A DNA stretch of 18,063 nucleotides from NCBI GenBank assembly GCA_038065125.1, contig JBBTRP010000075.1:1-18063 (forward strand), given 5' to 3'. The number at the start of each line of letters is the position of its first letter. Positions within the stretch are counted from its first letter, which is position 1. Positions 1 through 6,294 of this stretch are shown here, piece by piece. This DNA comes from JBBTRP01 sp038065125. GTDB taxonomy: Bacteria; Patescibacteriota; Patescibacteriia; JACQRZ01. The translations under genes were made by a program, and so were the position numbers. The notes beneath the pieces were generated by a model. It made no database searches, was not told the DNA's origin, and worked only from the letters and a program-made list of their open reading frames with translations.

Positions 1-72
1 GGGATGACAATCCTAAGGCTTCGTAATGCAAAGTTGCAATGAGTCGCAAAACGTGCAGAAAACCTGTACCAT

Positions 73-107
73 GAATCCTGAAACGTGAAACTTGAATCTT
101 GAAACGT
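73..107. repeat. Heptamer tandem array (5 units) upstream of the Xer gene
   Basis: Five head-to-tail 7-nt units of the form GAAnnnT (for example GAATCCT, GAAACGT, GAATCTT) run without interruption and end five bases before the recombinase start codon. Related arrays lie at 12399-12426, 12860-12887 and inside tsaD. The units are degenerate but the 7-nt phase is strict. Function unknown. Confidence 0.75.
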
Positions 108-111
108 ACCT

Positions 112-1062
112 ATGAATCTCAAAACCCTCTCTCGCGAATTTTTGGAGCACGTCGAAATCGAAAAAAACCGATCGCTGGCAACCGTGCGGAATTATGCGTT
201 CTACATGAATCGCTTTTTGGAGTGGTGCAGCACTCAGGGCGTGCACTCCCCCGACAAACTGAACCTTGATCACGTGCGTGCGTACCGGCTCTGGCTCAAC
301 CGTCTAGGCGGGAATACCCCGCTCAAAAAAAACACCCAGAACTACCACCTCATCGCGCTTCGCGCGTTCCTCAAATATCTCTCCAAGCGCGACATCGCAA
401 CACTCGCGCCGGAAAAAATTGAACTCGGCAAAAACCCGGAGCGCACGGTGGCATTCCTTGAGGGCGACGACCTCGAACTACTGCTCTCAGCACCCCAAAA
501 AAGCGCGGAACCCGACATCATCAAAAAACGCGATCGCGCTATCCTTGAACTCCTCTTCTCAACCGGTCTTCGCGTGTCAGAACTGGCGTCCCTCGCGCGC
601 GACTCGATCAACCTCTCCAAAACCGAGTTCACCATCCGCGGCAAAGGCGACAAGTACCGCATCGTATTTCTCTCATCGCGCGCGCGCCACTCCGTGGCAG
701 CATACCTTGCCAAGCGCACAGACTCTCTCGAACCGCTCTTCCTCCGCCACGACCGCGCGTTCTCTCCGGGCCGGCATGCTGTAACGAGTGATGATGGTCA
801 CACGCTCCACCTAACTCCCCGCAGCATCCAGCGTCTCGTGCACAAATACTCCACCGCTGTCGGCATCACCAAACACATCACGCCGCACGTCATGCGCCAC
901 ACCTACGCGACCGACCTCCTCATGAACGGCGCAGACATCCGCTCGGTGCAATCGCTCCTCGGCCACGCGTCCATCACCACCACGCAGATATACACGCACA
1001 TCACCAACCAACAACTCCGCGACGTACATAAGGCATTTCACGGAAAAAGAAGAAAGGAGTAA
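112..1062 (+). CDS. Tyrosine recombinase, XerC/XerD family
   Basis: This is a 316-residue site-specific recombinase that probably resolves chromosome dimers, although an integrase role cannot be excluded. The N-terminal core-binding (SAM-like) domain covers about residues 1-90 and the catalytic domain about 110-310. All catalytic residues are visible: Arg154 in STGLRVSEL, Lys178 in RGKGDK, His259 and Arg262 in HVMRH, His285 in LLGHAS and the nucleophile Tyr294 in QIYTHI. Length and motif order are normal for Xer proteins. The ATG at 112 has no Shine-Dalgarno site; the bases before it are a heptamer repeat array. XerC and XerD cannot be told apart here, so no symbol is given. Many CPR genomes are thought to use one Xer enzyme. 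No dif-like site was recognised nearby. Confidence 0.93.
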   Translation: MNLKTLSREFLEHVEIEKNRSLATVRNYAFYMNRFLEWCSTQGVHSPDKLNLDHVRAYRLWLNRLGGNTPLKKNTQNYHLIALRAFLKYLSKRDIATLAPEKIELGKNPERTVAFLEGDDLELLLSAPQKSAEPDIIKKRDRAILELLFSTGLRVSELASLARDSINLSKTEFTIRGKGDKYRIVFLSSRARHSVAAYLAKRTDSLEPLFLRHDRAFSPGRHAVTSDDGHTLHLTPRSIQRLVHKYSTAVGITKHITPHVMRHTYATDLLMNGADIRSVQSLLGHASITTTQIYTHITNQQLRDVHKAFHGKRRKE

Positions 1063-1152
1063 ATAGGCCATGACAAAACCTGACACCATCTCACAGAGGA
1101 CAGAATAACCTTATGCCGCGCCCGGAATTCTCATCGCCAGAAACCGCGAAAC

Positions 1153-1175
1153 GGAGCATCATTTGAGAATGCTCC
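1153..1175 (+). other. Small hairpin in the Xer to tRNA-Arg spacer
   Basis: Arms GGAGCAT and ATGCTCC (7 bp) enclose a 9-nt loop. No T-run follows, so this is not a typical terminator. The rest of 1063-1235 shows no convincing gene. Confidence 0.35.
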
Positions 1176-1235
1176 TGCCAGCCTTGGACAGTACTGCGTT
1201 CTCAGGAAAGTGCATGGCGGAATACGCGGAAAAAA

Positions 1236-1264
1236 TTGACAGTCGGTAGACGACACACGATACT
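1236..1264 (+). promoter_or_regulatory. Promoter of tRNA-Arg
   Basis: A consensus -35 TTGACA (1236-1241), a 17-nt spacer and a -10 GATACT (1259-1264) end 8 nt before the mature tRNA. The NUDIX gene begins 12 nt after the tRNA and is probably expressed from the same promoter. Confidence 0.7.
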
Positions 1265-1272
1265 TATTTCAT

Positions 1273-1344
1273 CTCCCTGTAGTTCAATGGATAGAACACC
1301 AGCCTTCTAAGCTGGTTATGAAGGTTCGATTCCTTCCGGGGAGA
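1273..1344 (+). tRNA. tRNA-Arg (anticodon TCT)
   Basis: A complete cloverleaf folds. The acceptor pair is CTCCCTG with CGGGGAG, the D stem GTTC/GAAC, the anticodon stem CCAGC/GCTGG with loop CTTCTAA (anticodon TCT at 1306-1308), and the T stem GAAGG/CCTTC with loop TTCGATT. The discriminator is A1344. CCA is not encoded. The variable loop is short (4 nt). Confidence 0.96.
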
Positions 1345-1355
1345 TATGATCATCT

Positions 1356-1778
1356 ATGATTTCCAAACAGCTTGCGGGCGGCGTGGTGATAAACGCCAAC
1401 AATGAAATTGCGGTCGTGCAGCAGGGCAGCGGCATCTCGCTTTCTTACTCGTTGCCGAAAGGGCATATCGAAGACGGCGAGACTCCGCTGGAAACTGCCA
1501 AACGGGAGATCGCGGAGGAAACCGGCATCACCGACCTCTCCCTTATCAAAGAACTCGGTACTTACCGGCGCCACCCGATTGCACAAGATGCGCGATTTGA
1601 ACAAAAAGATATTCTCAACACCTATACTTTTTTTCTCTTCGCGTCGACCGATAAGGCCCTCGCACCGACAGATTCCGAAAACCCCCGAGCGGAATGGATA
1701 AAAAAAGAGGACGTGGCAAACCGACTCACCCATTCCAAAGACAAAGAATTTTTTCGCTCAATTATTGATCAACTCTAA
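1356..1778 (+). CDS. NUDIX hydrolase
   Basis: This 140-residue protein should hydrolyse a nucleoside diphosphate linked to another moiety; the substrate cannot be read from sequence. The Nudix box is complete, from Gly36 in PKGHIEDGE through Glu42 to REIAEETG at residues 50-57, which holds the metal-binding glutamates. The family fold (beta strands before and after the box) fits the whole length. The ATG at 1356 lies 11 nt after the end of tRNA-Arg with no Shine-Dalgarno site, so the message may be released by tRNA 3' processing. The next gene starts 2 nt after its stop codon, suggesting an operon with the transporter. House-cleaning enzymes such as MutT or diadenosine-polyphosphate hydrolases are plausible parallels. 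Confidence 0.9.
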   Translation: MISKQLAGGVVINANNEIAVVQQGSGISLSYSLPKGHIEDGETPLETAKREIAEETGITDLSLIKELGTYRRHPIAQDARFEQKDILNTYTFFLFASTDKALAPTDSENPRAEWIKKEDVANRLTHSKDKEFFRSIIDQL

Positions 1779-1780
1779 CC

Positions 1781-2116
1781 ATGTTCTACCTGGCTTTCGC
1801 GATCACGATTCTCGCCGGCACGTTCGGCAATCTTCTCATCAAACTCGGCTCCAGCGGTCTACCCTCAAATCCGCTCGCCATTATCGCACAGCCCAAGGTG
1901 CTGGGCGGTGTACTACTCCTCACGCTCAGCTTCCCGTTCTACTCCATGGTCATTCAGAAGCTGCCCCTCTCCGTCGCGTTCCCGCTCATCACGAGCTCCA
2001 CATTCGTCCTGGTCGTTCTCATCTCATATTTTTTCCTCAAAGAACCATTGACCGTTCCCAGCTTCCTTGGTATCCTCCTCCTCGTTGCCGGCCTCTTCCT
2101 GGTCGCGCAACGGTAG
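1781..2116 (+). CDS. Small DMT-superfamily (EamA/SMR-like) membrane transporter
   Basis: This 111-residue protein is almost entirely four hydrophobic helices (about residues 1-20, 37-55, 60-82 and 88-109). The short polar loops, including a KLPLSVAFPL segment before helix 3 and FLKEPLT before helix 4, match the half-size DMT fold seen in EmrE-like and ArnE/ArnF-like proteins. It would act in the cytoplasmic membrane as a dimer. The substrate is unknown. It follows the NUDIX stop codon by 2 nt and is probably translated from the same message. There is no recognisable drug-binding glutamate in helix 1, so a classical SMR efflux role is less likely than a lipid-linked or metabolite flippase-type role. 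That last point is inference. Confidence 0.8.
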   Translation: MFYLAFAITILAGTFGNLLIKLGSSGLPSNPLAIIAQPKVLGGVLLLTLSFPFYSMVIQKLPLSVAFPLITSSTFVLVVLISYFFLKEPLTVPSFLGILLLVAGLFLVAQR

Positions 2117-2145
2117 TGAGTAGGATCAATCCACAATCCGACACA

Positions 2146-2174
2146 TTTACAACCTCTTTATTTCGCGGTATACT
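2146..2174 (+). promoter_or_regulatory. Promoter of the HNH gene; leaderless start
   Basis: A -35 TTTACA (2146-2151), a 17-nt spacer and a -10 TATACT (2169-2174) sit so close to the ATG at 2182 that transcription should start at or beside the start codon. No Shine-Dalgarno site is present. The same transcript may run into tRNA-His. Confidence 0.65.
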
Positions 2175-2181
2175 GACCAGT

Positions 2182-2676
2182 ATGCCGATTGTCCCCTGTC
2201 AGCGGTGTGCGCAGACGTTTTATGTAAAGCCTAACCATCTGCGGTTGGGGTACGGAAAATATTGCTCTCGCACCTGTTCTTCAGAATCAAAGAAGCGGGG
2301 AAAATTTTTTGCTTGCGCTATTTGCAAAAAGAAAACCTGGAAGACACCGAAAGATCAGCGAGTATCAAAAAGCGGTTTGTTCTTCTGTAATAAGTCGTGT
2401 CAGACAAAATGGAGAAATGCATTTTTCTCCGGCGAACGCCATCCGCTTTGGATTGATGGCGGGAGCATGTACCGAGAAGCGCTTTTACGGAGTAAGAGGA
2501 AAAAAGTGTGTGAACACTGCGGCATTGCGGATCTCCGTGTCCTTATTGCCCACCACATAGATGAAAATAGAAAAAATAATTCATTGGAAAATCTTGCCTG
2601 GGTATGTCACAATTGCCATTTTCTTATCCACCACAGTGAGGGTGAATATCTGAAATTTATGGTGAGCGTAGTGTAG
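2182..2676 (+). CDS. HNH endonuclease with N-terminal zinc-finger motifs
   Basis: This 164-residue protein is a putative DNA endonuclease of the free-standing homing or phage HNH type. It has paired cysteine motifs at Cys6/Cys9, Cys28/Cys32, Cys45/Cys48 and Cys69/Cys73, which look like two small zinc modules for DNA binding. The C-terminal HNH core includes Cys110/Cys113, the catalytic His124-His125 with Asp127 in AHHIDE, the Asn-rich NNSLENLAWVC segment, Cys142/Cys145 and His150/His151. The reading frame is open from 1765, but the upstream part overlaps the transporter in another frame; the promoter and leaderless ATG at 2182 fit the true start. Its last five codons and stop codon lie inside the tRNA-His gene. 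Mobile HNH genes often settle beside tRNA genes, which supports a selfish origin. Confidence 0.85.
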   Translation: MPIVPCQRCAQTFYVKPNHLRLGYGKYCSRTCSSESKKRGKFFACAICKKKTWKTPKDQRVSKSGLFFCNKSCQTKWRNAFFSGERHPLWIDGGSMYREALLRSKRKKVCEHCGIADLRVLIAHHIDENRKNNSLENLAWVCHNCHFLIHHSEGEYLKFMVSVV

Positions 2677-2737
2677 TGGTTTCGCACAAGAGTTTGTGGA
2701 ACTCTTAGGGGGAGTTCAATTCTCCTCGCTCACCCCA
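2661..2737 (+). tRNA. tRNA-His (anticodon GTG), with G-1 and encoded CCA
   Basis: The acceptor stem pairs GTGAGCG (2662-2668) with CGCTCAC (2727-2733). The extra G at 2661 faces C73 at 2734, the hallmark of tRNA-His. The anticodon stem AGAGT/ACTCT encloses loop TTGTGGA, giving anticodon GTG. The T stem is GGGAG-like with loop TTCAATT. CCA follows at 2735-2737, unlike the other two tRNAs here. The first 16 nt are shared with the 3' end of the HNH gene. No separate promoter was found just upstream. Confidence 0.94.
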
Positions 2738-2741
2738 ACAG

Positions 2742-2774
2742 AAATCGAAGTGTAAGAGCTTCGATTTTTGTTTT
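2742..2774 (+). terminator. Rho-independent terminator after tRNA-His
   Basis: A 9-bp stem AAATCGAAG / CTTCGATTT with an 8-nt loop is followed by TTGTTTT. It ends the HNH/tRNA-His transcript. Confidence 0.85.
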
Positions 2775-2811
2775 GGTCGAAATTCGAAATCAGTTCAAAT
2801 GATTTTCTTAT

Positions 2812-3000
2812 TCAAGTATCGGCTTTTGCGATAAAGCGCTCAACCAACCTATTTACCTCCCAGCGATTCATAACGGCAATACACTGCTTTGGCGGCTCCA
2901 TTTCACTGGCAAGCTCTTTGATGATTGTTCTGGATATTTTCGTTCTTCCTATCCGCCCTACTTTCTGCCGTGATTGTCGGTTACGCAAAATAGGTGTCAA
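2812..3000 (-). CDS. Doubtful small ORF (up to 62 aa), possibly a remnant
   Basis: This is the only sizeable reading frame in 2775-3068. The product is basic with a helical C-terminal half (KISRTIIKELASE and NRWEVNRLVERFIAK) and no recognised family. The only start that gives full length is a TTG at 3000, but that TTG is also the first part of a good minus-strand -35 (TTGACA), so the real start may lie further in, for example at the ATG of MEPPKQC. There is no Shine-Dalgarno site. It could be a remnant of a mobile gene neighbouring the HNH endonuclease, or not a gene at all. Confidence 0.3.
   Translation of the reverse strand: MTPILRNRQSRQKVGRIGRTKISRTIIKELASEMEPPKQCIAVMNRWEVNRLVERFIAKADT
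2973..3000 (-). promoter_or_regulatory. Possible minus-strand promoter
   Basis: On the minus strand TTGACA (3000-2995) is followed after 16 nt by GACAAT. The first 15 bases, TTGACACCTATTTTG, differ from those of the promoter at 15237 by one base. Confidence 0.4.
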
Positions 3001-3068
3001 GTCCGAATTTTGTACATTATTGAAGCTGTAGGTATCAGCTTACAGATAGAGCTATTCGTTTTTTGTTC

Positions 3069-3097
3069 TTGACTCACAGAGTCGTTCCTGTTAAAAG
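3069..3097 (+). promoter_or_regulatory. Promoter of the DUF1385-type gene
   Basis: A -35 TTGACT (3069-3074), a 17-nt spacer and TAAAAG (3092-3097) stand about 40 nt before the start codon, leaving room for a leader with a Shine-Dalgarno site (GGAGG at 3126-3130). Confidence 0.5.
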
Positions 3098-3136
3098 TAC
3101 ACGTGCTTGAAAGGTTGAAAGTTTTGGAGGTGGGCT

Positions 3137-3931
3137 ATGGAGCCAGATCTTGGCTGGGTCTGCGGGGTTTCTGGTCGCGGACGCATTTCCATCAGGTCTT
3201 CGCGGTTTTCCGCAACGGCCTACTGCAGAGAGGGCGTCATCAGTTGCGCGGTCGAGCAAGTTCCGCCCGCGGCCCGAAGGATGTTTCGCATCCCCTTCCC
3301 GCTGATCGTTCAGTTCTCGGGCGACTCGTTCCTTGACTTGCCACCGAAAGGCCGGATCATTGCGGCGATCGGGGTCGCGATTCTGATCTGCACGCAGTTT
3401 GTCCGAATCGGCTCTGGAGACATGGTATGGACGGCGACGGCGTCTGCCATCCAAATACTTGTCTCCATGCTCGCGATACTGGGAGGGATCGTGAGCCTTG
3501 CCGGCATGCGGATCGTCGCGCCCTGGCACGGTGCAGAACACATGGCCATTCGCGCCTACCTTCGCTGTAAGTCGGCTGACCTTTCTGAGATTCTGCTCAG
3601 CAGTCGGGTCGATGAGCTGTGCGGAACGCGCCTCGTCTTCCCGCTCATTCTGGTGGCGGTGATAACGGGCTCCGTCTCTTACCACTGGTCCGTGAATGTC
3701 TTGGCCGTACTCCTTGTCTGCCTTGAGTGTATGTTCCAGGCAGATTATCGAATCGGCTTTGAGCGTATCGCCGGATTCAGGTATATGTCGGCGTTCCTGC
3801 AGCAGTACCTCACTACTGCATCCCCCGACGAGATCCACCTCCTCACCGCGCAGACTGCGATGAAGGCGCTTCTTGACGCCCACCGCACTGCCGAGGCACA
3901 CGACCTCCAAGTCTCATCCGTCTCACGTTAA
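3137..3931 (+). CDS. Divergent DUF1385-family (YqhQ-like) membrane protein
   Basis: This 264-residue protein carries the DUF1385 signature: WHGAEHM at residues 130-136, followed by SRVDELCGTRLVFP at 156-169 and a C-terminal segment ending LQQYLTTASPDEIHLLTAQTA at about 230-250. The motifs sit between hydrophobic helices at about 70-90, 102-126, 165-182 and 186-200. The molecular function of the family is not established. The ATG at 3137 is supported by a strong Shine-Dalgarno site GGAGG six bases upstream. The N-terminal 60 residues match the family only weakly. The stop codon lies in the loop of a terminator hairpin. A long open frame on the opposite strand (3074-3910) is an antisense shadow and lacks any family motif. 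Confidence 0.72.
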   Translation: MEPDLGWVCGVSGRGRISIRSSRFSATAYCREGVISCAVEQVPPAARRMFRIPFPLIVQFSGDSFLDLPPKGRIIAAIGVAILICTQFVRIGSGDMVWTATASAIQILVSMLAILGGIVSLAGMRIVAPWHGAEHMAIRAYLRCKSADLSEILLSSRVDELCGTRLVFPLILVAVITGSVSYHWSVNVLAVLLVCLECMFQADYRIGFERIAGFRYMSAFLQQYLTTASPDEIHLLTAQTAMKALLDAHRTAEAHDLQVSSVSR

Positions 3932-3944
3932 CGAGACGGATTTT
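3916..3944 (+). terminator. Terminator after the DUF1385-type gene
   Basis: A perfect 9-bp stem ATCCGTCTC / GAGACGGAT with an 8-nt loop is followed by a short T-run. The stop codon of the upstream gene is in the loop. Confidence 0.7.
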
Positions 3945-3952
3945 CATTATCT

Positions 3953-3960
3953 GCTATATT
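3953..3960 (+). promoter_or_regulatory. Extended -10 promoter of the GT-C gene
   Basis: TGC followed by TATATT (-10 at 3955-3960) forms an extended -10 element 8 nt before the ATG at 3969. No -35 and no Shine-Dalgarno site are visible, so a leaderless message is likely. Confidence 0.45.
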
Positions 3961-3968
3961 CTGAAGAT

Positions 3969-5375
3969 ATGGCCAATTCTCCCTCGCGCCTACAGATTGA
4001 ATTAGTCTCCGTATCGTTTTTGATCACGGCTGTGTTCTTTGGATGGATCGCATTTTTCGGATATTTTTTTTCTGACGATTTCACCTGGCTCTGGCACGGG
4101 AAAAAACTTTTGGAAAACCCGGGGGCGATTTTTTCCGCGCATATGTCCAGCTTTTACTCACCCGTCGTGAACGCGTACTTCACGTTTCTTCTTCCCCTGT
4201 TCGGCCCGTGGGCACCAGGGTACTATCTCGTCAATCTTGCTGTCCATATTCTCGCCTCCGCGCTTGTCGGGGTTTTTGCATGGCAGCTCACGCGCTCGCG
4301 CATACTCGCGCTTGCCGCGTGCATCCTTGCCACGCTAGCAGGAAGCGCGTACGAACCGATCGTGTGGATCGCCTCAAATCTTCACAGCATCGCGACGCTG
4401 TTCATCCTCTCCGCTTGCTGTTCGTATCTCGCCTATCGGAAAACCGGAAAAATCTTTTTTGCAGGCATCAGCTCTTTCTCTGTGGCGCTTGCATTCCTCA
4501 CTAAAGAAGTCGCTATCGTCACGCCGGTGCTTCTGGTGCTCTCTGGCGTGGTCCATGGGCGGGTCGCATATCGGGTCGCATCAAAGCGGAGCCATGCGAT
4601 CTTTGCGACATGCATTGCAGCAATCACTCTTCTGTATGGATACCAAGAGTACCTCTGGCAAAAAGAAGGTTTTAGTGTCGCGTCCGGGATCTGGTCGCCA
4701 CACCTCTCCGCACTCCTTCGCTATCCGTTCGCACTTGTCCAGATGATCGTTCCCGTCGAACGCTTTGTGTCTGCCTCAAGCGCAGCGTGGATCGGAAGTG
4801 CCGGCAGCGCACTCTGGATCACGACACTTATTGCAGGGCGGAAGCGTCCACTGATTCTCTTTGGGCTTTCATGGATAGTGGTCTCACTTCTGCCGGTCAT
4901 CTTTTTTGCAGATTCGGAGAGTCCCTATCTAATCGCTTCTCGATACACGTATCTTGCGCGCATAGGATTGATTCTAGCTTTTCTTGGATTCATCGCGCCG
5001 CTGTTGCGCGGACCGATCAAAAATCCAAAGTTTGTCTTCTCGCTTGTACTGGTGAGCGCATTATCTGCTTCTCATCTTGTCTTCGTGTACAATCGTCTCA
5101 CAACCGAGTACGCGTACGTCTACCAAACCGGCAGAACCCTTGTCTCCGCTCTTGAAGAAATGAAAAACTATCCCGATCATATTCTGTACGTGTCGCGAGA
5201 ACGCCCATTTGATAAAAACGACGCGGCAATCGTCGGCGCCGCATCCGTGGTTGCCGATATTTCTGAATCGCGAATTGTATTCTTGAAGAAAGATGAGAAA
5301 AAAATTCCCGGAAAAAATGAAACGCTTCTAACGTGGGATTATCAAAAAAAACTGTTTACTCTTGGCCCGAAATGA
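3969..5375 (+). CDS. GT-C type membrane glycosyltransferase (GT39/PMT-like)
   Basis: This 468-residue integral membrane protein has about ten or more hydrophobic helices. After the first helix comes an acidic SDDFTW motif (about residue 36), in the place where the GT-C superfamily (PMT/GT39, ArnT) puts its catalytic aspartates in the first external loop. A soluble C-terminal tail of about 75 residues follows the last helix. Such enzymes move a sugar from a polyprenyl-phosphate carrier to a protein, glycan or lipid on the outer face of the membrane. The polyprenyl-phosphate sugar could be supplied by an enzyme like the GtrA-GT2 fusion at 14049, but this link is inference. The frame is open from 3873; the ATG at 3969 is chosen because of the extended -10 just upstream and because the helix starts soon after it. 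Confidence 0.8.
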   Translation: MANSPSRLQIELVSVSFLITAVFFGWIAFFGYFFSDDFTWLWHGKKLLENPGAIFSAHMSSFYSPVVNAYFTFLLPLFGPWAPGYYLVNLAVHILASALVGVFAWQLTRSRILALAACILATLAGSAYEPIVWIASNLHSIATLFILSACCSYLAYRKTGKIFFAGISSFSVALAFLTKEVAIVTPVLLVLSGVVHGRVAYRVASKRSHAIFATCIAAITLLYGYQEYLWQKEGFSVASGIWSPHLSALLRYPFALVQMIVPVERFVSASSAAWIGSAGSALWITTLIAGRKRPLILFGLSWIVVSLLPVIFFADSESPYLIASRYTYLARIGLILAFLGFIAPLLRGPIKNPKFVFSLVLVSALSASHLVFVYNRLTTEYAYVYQTGRTLVSALEEMKNYPDHILYVSRERPFDKNDAAIVGAASVVADISESRIVFLKKDEKKIPGKNETLLTWDYQKKLFTLGPK

Positions 5376-5377
5376 GG

Positions 5378-5418
5378 AGACCGCCATTTGCTTAATGAAA
5401 GCGGAGGCGGTCTTTTTT
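5378..5418 (+). terminator. Terminator after the GT-C gene
   Basis: An 8-bp stem AGACCGCC / GGCGGTCT with a 20-nt loop runs directly into six Ts. Confidence 0.9.
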
Positions 5419-5437
5419 AATTGATCTGCGCGGCCCA

Positions 5438-6112
5438 CTAGGACCGCTGAAGCGTCATGTGGACCGACCAGAGCGCGTCCGCTGTCGAACGCGAAATTTT
5501 TCCGTCCTTGTCCTTGACGAACGAAAAGGCCCCGAGGAATGCGGGCGAGGTGCGGATATCCTCGATACGCTCGCCGATGAGCACCTCGAGAAACGCCTCG
5601 GGCTCACTGATCTCCCCAAGTACTCGAACAACCTCTTGCTCGTGATTCGCGAGGAGCGCGGGCAAGAAAAGGTACTTCTTGGGGTCGGCTTGCATCTTGC
5701 CCGCCAGGGGGCCGGTAGCCTTCCAGAGGTGCGAAGACTTCGAGGACGCGCTGACTTGGTGGCTCTGGTAGCCGTGCTCGCTGGCCATCAAAACCATGGT
5801 GTCCCACCACTGGCAGAGGTGGGTGCGCGTCGCGCGGACCGAGTCCACGCCCATTTCCTCTAGCCACCGCGTCAAAGGGTAGGTTGCCGCGACCTTCTCG
5901 AGGATTGCTATGTTGTCACGATTCTCGACTCTGAAAGCCGACAGTGTCGCCTGGATCTCAAGCCCGTCAAGGAGTAGCTTTAGCTGCTCGTTCTTCCTGG
6001 CCGCGACCATCGACCGAAGAATTTCCAGGAACTCCTCTGGACTTACTCCCGAGACGGCATGAGCCAGTTCGGTGGTGGAGACGGTGAGTTCACCAATCTG
6101 CAAGCTTTCCAC
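5438..6112 (-). CDS. Unrecognised 224-aa soluble protein
   Basis: No family was recognised. The product is acidic to neutral, mostly helical by composition, with no membrane segment or signal peptide. Visible features are a segment SPEEFLEILRSMVAARKNEQ near residues 24-43 and a Trp/His-rich middle (HLCQWWDTMVLMASEHGYQSH, about 98-118). The C-terminal third is acidic (SEPEAFLEVLIGERIEDI) and followed by a FVKDKDGKIS stretch resembling a calcium-binding loop, although one such loop is weak evidence. The start is GTG at 6112 with GAGG eight bases upstream. It is transcribed divergently from the TrmB-type regulator across an operator-rich spacer, so the regulator may control it. Stop is TAG at 5438. 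Confidence 0.72.
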   Translation of the reverse strand: MESLQIGELTVSTTELAHAVSGVSPEEFLEILRSMVAARKNEQLKLLLDGLEIQATLSAFRVENRDNIAILEKVAATYPLTRWLEEMGVDSVRATRTHLCQWWDTMVLMASEHGYQSHQVSASSKSSHLWKATGPLAGKMQADPKKYLFLPALLANHEQEVVRVLGEISEPEAFLEVLIGERIEDIRTSPAFLGAFSFVKDKDGKISRSTADALWSVHMTLQRS

Positions 6113-6150
6113 TCTTCTGTCCTCTTTCTACACTTCTAGCTGACCAACTC

Positions 6151-6179
6151 ATTACTACCACACACAATAAAAATGTCAA
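6151..6179 (-). promoter_or_regulatory. Promoter of the 224-aa gene
   Basis: On the minus strand TTGACA (6179-6174), a 17-nt spacer and AGTAAT (6156-6151) precede the GTG start by about 38 nt. The -35 overlaps a TGTCAAT half-site that is mirrored by ATTGAC at 6194-6199. Confidence 0.6.
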
Positions 6180-6248
6180 TACTCTATTCATATATTGACT
6201 ATTCTATAAATTATAGATTATATTCATTTATATTTTTGTAATTTATTT

Positions 6249-6275
6249 TGTCATAAAACTTGACATAAATTGTCA
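6249..6275. promoter_or_regulatory. Operator cluster upstream of the TrmB-type regulator
   Basis: Three half-sites, TGTCA (6249-6253), TGACA (6261-6265) and TGTCA (6271-6275), form two overlapping inverted repeats. TTGACA at 6260-6265 also serves as a -35, with a weak -10 TACTCT at 6282-6287, only 7 nt before the ATG at 6295. Autoregulation by the adjacent regulator is the simplest reading. Confidence 0.55.
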
Positions 6276-6294
6276 TTACACTACTCTTATTACT

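Noticed and set aside
1765..2181. Upstream extension of the HNH reading frame (139 codons)
   Set aside because: It lies inside the transporter gene in another frame, is Arg/His/Pro-rich without motifs, and the promoter with a leaderless ATG at 2182 fits better.
3074..3910. 278-aa open frame on the minus strand opposite the DUF1385-type gene
   Set aside because: Its sequence is highly charged with no domain, it covers the antisense of a gene with clear family motifs and a strong Shine-Dalgarno site, and high-GC coding often leaves such shadows.
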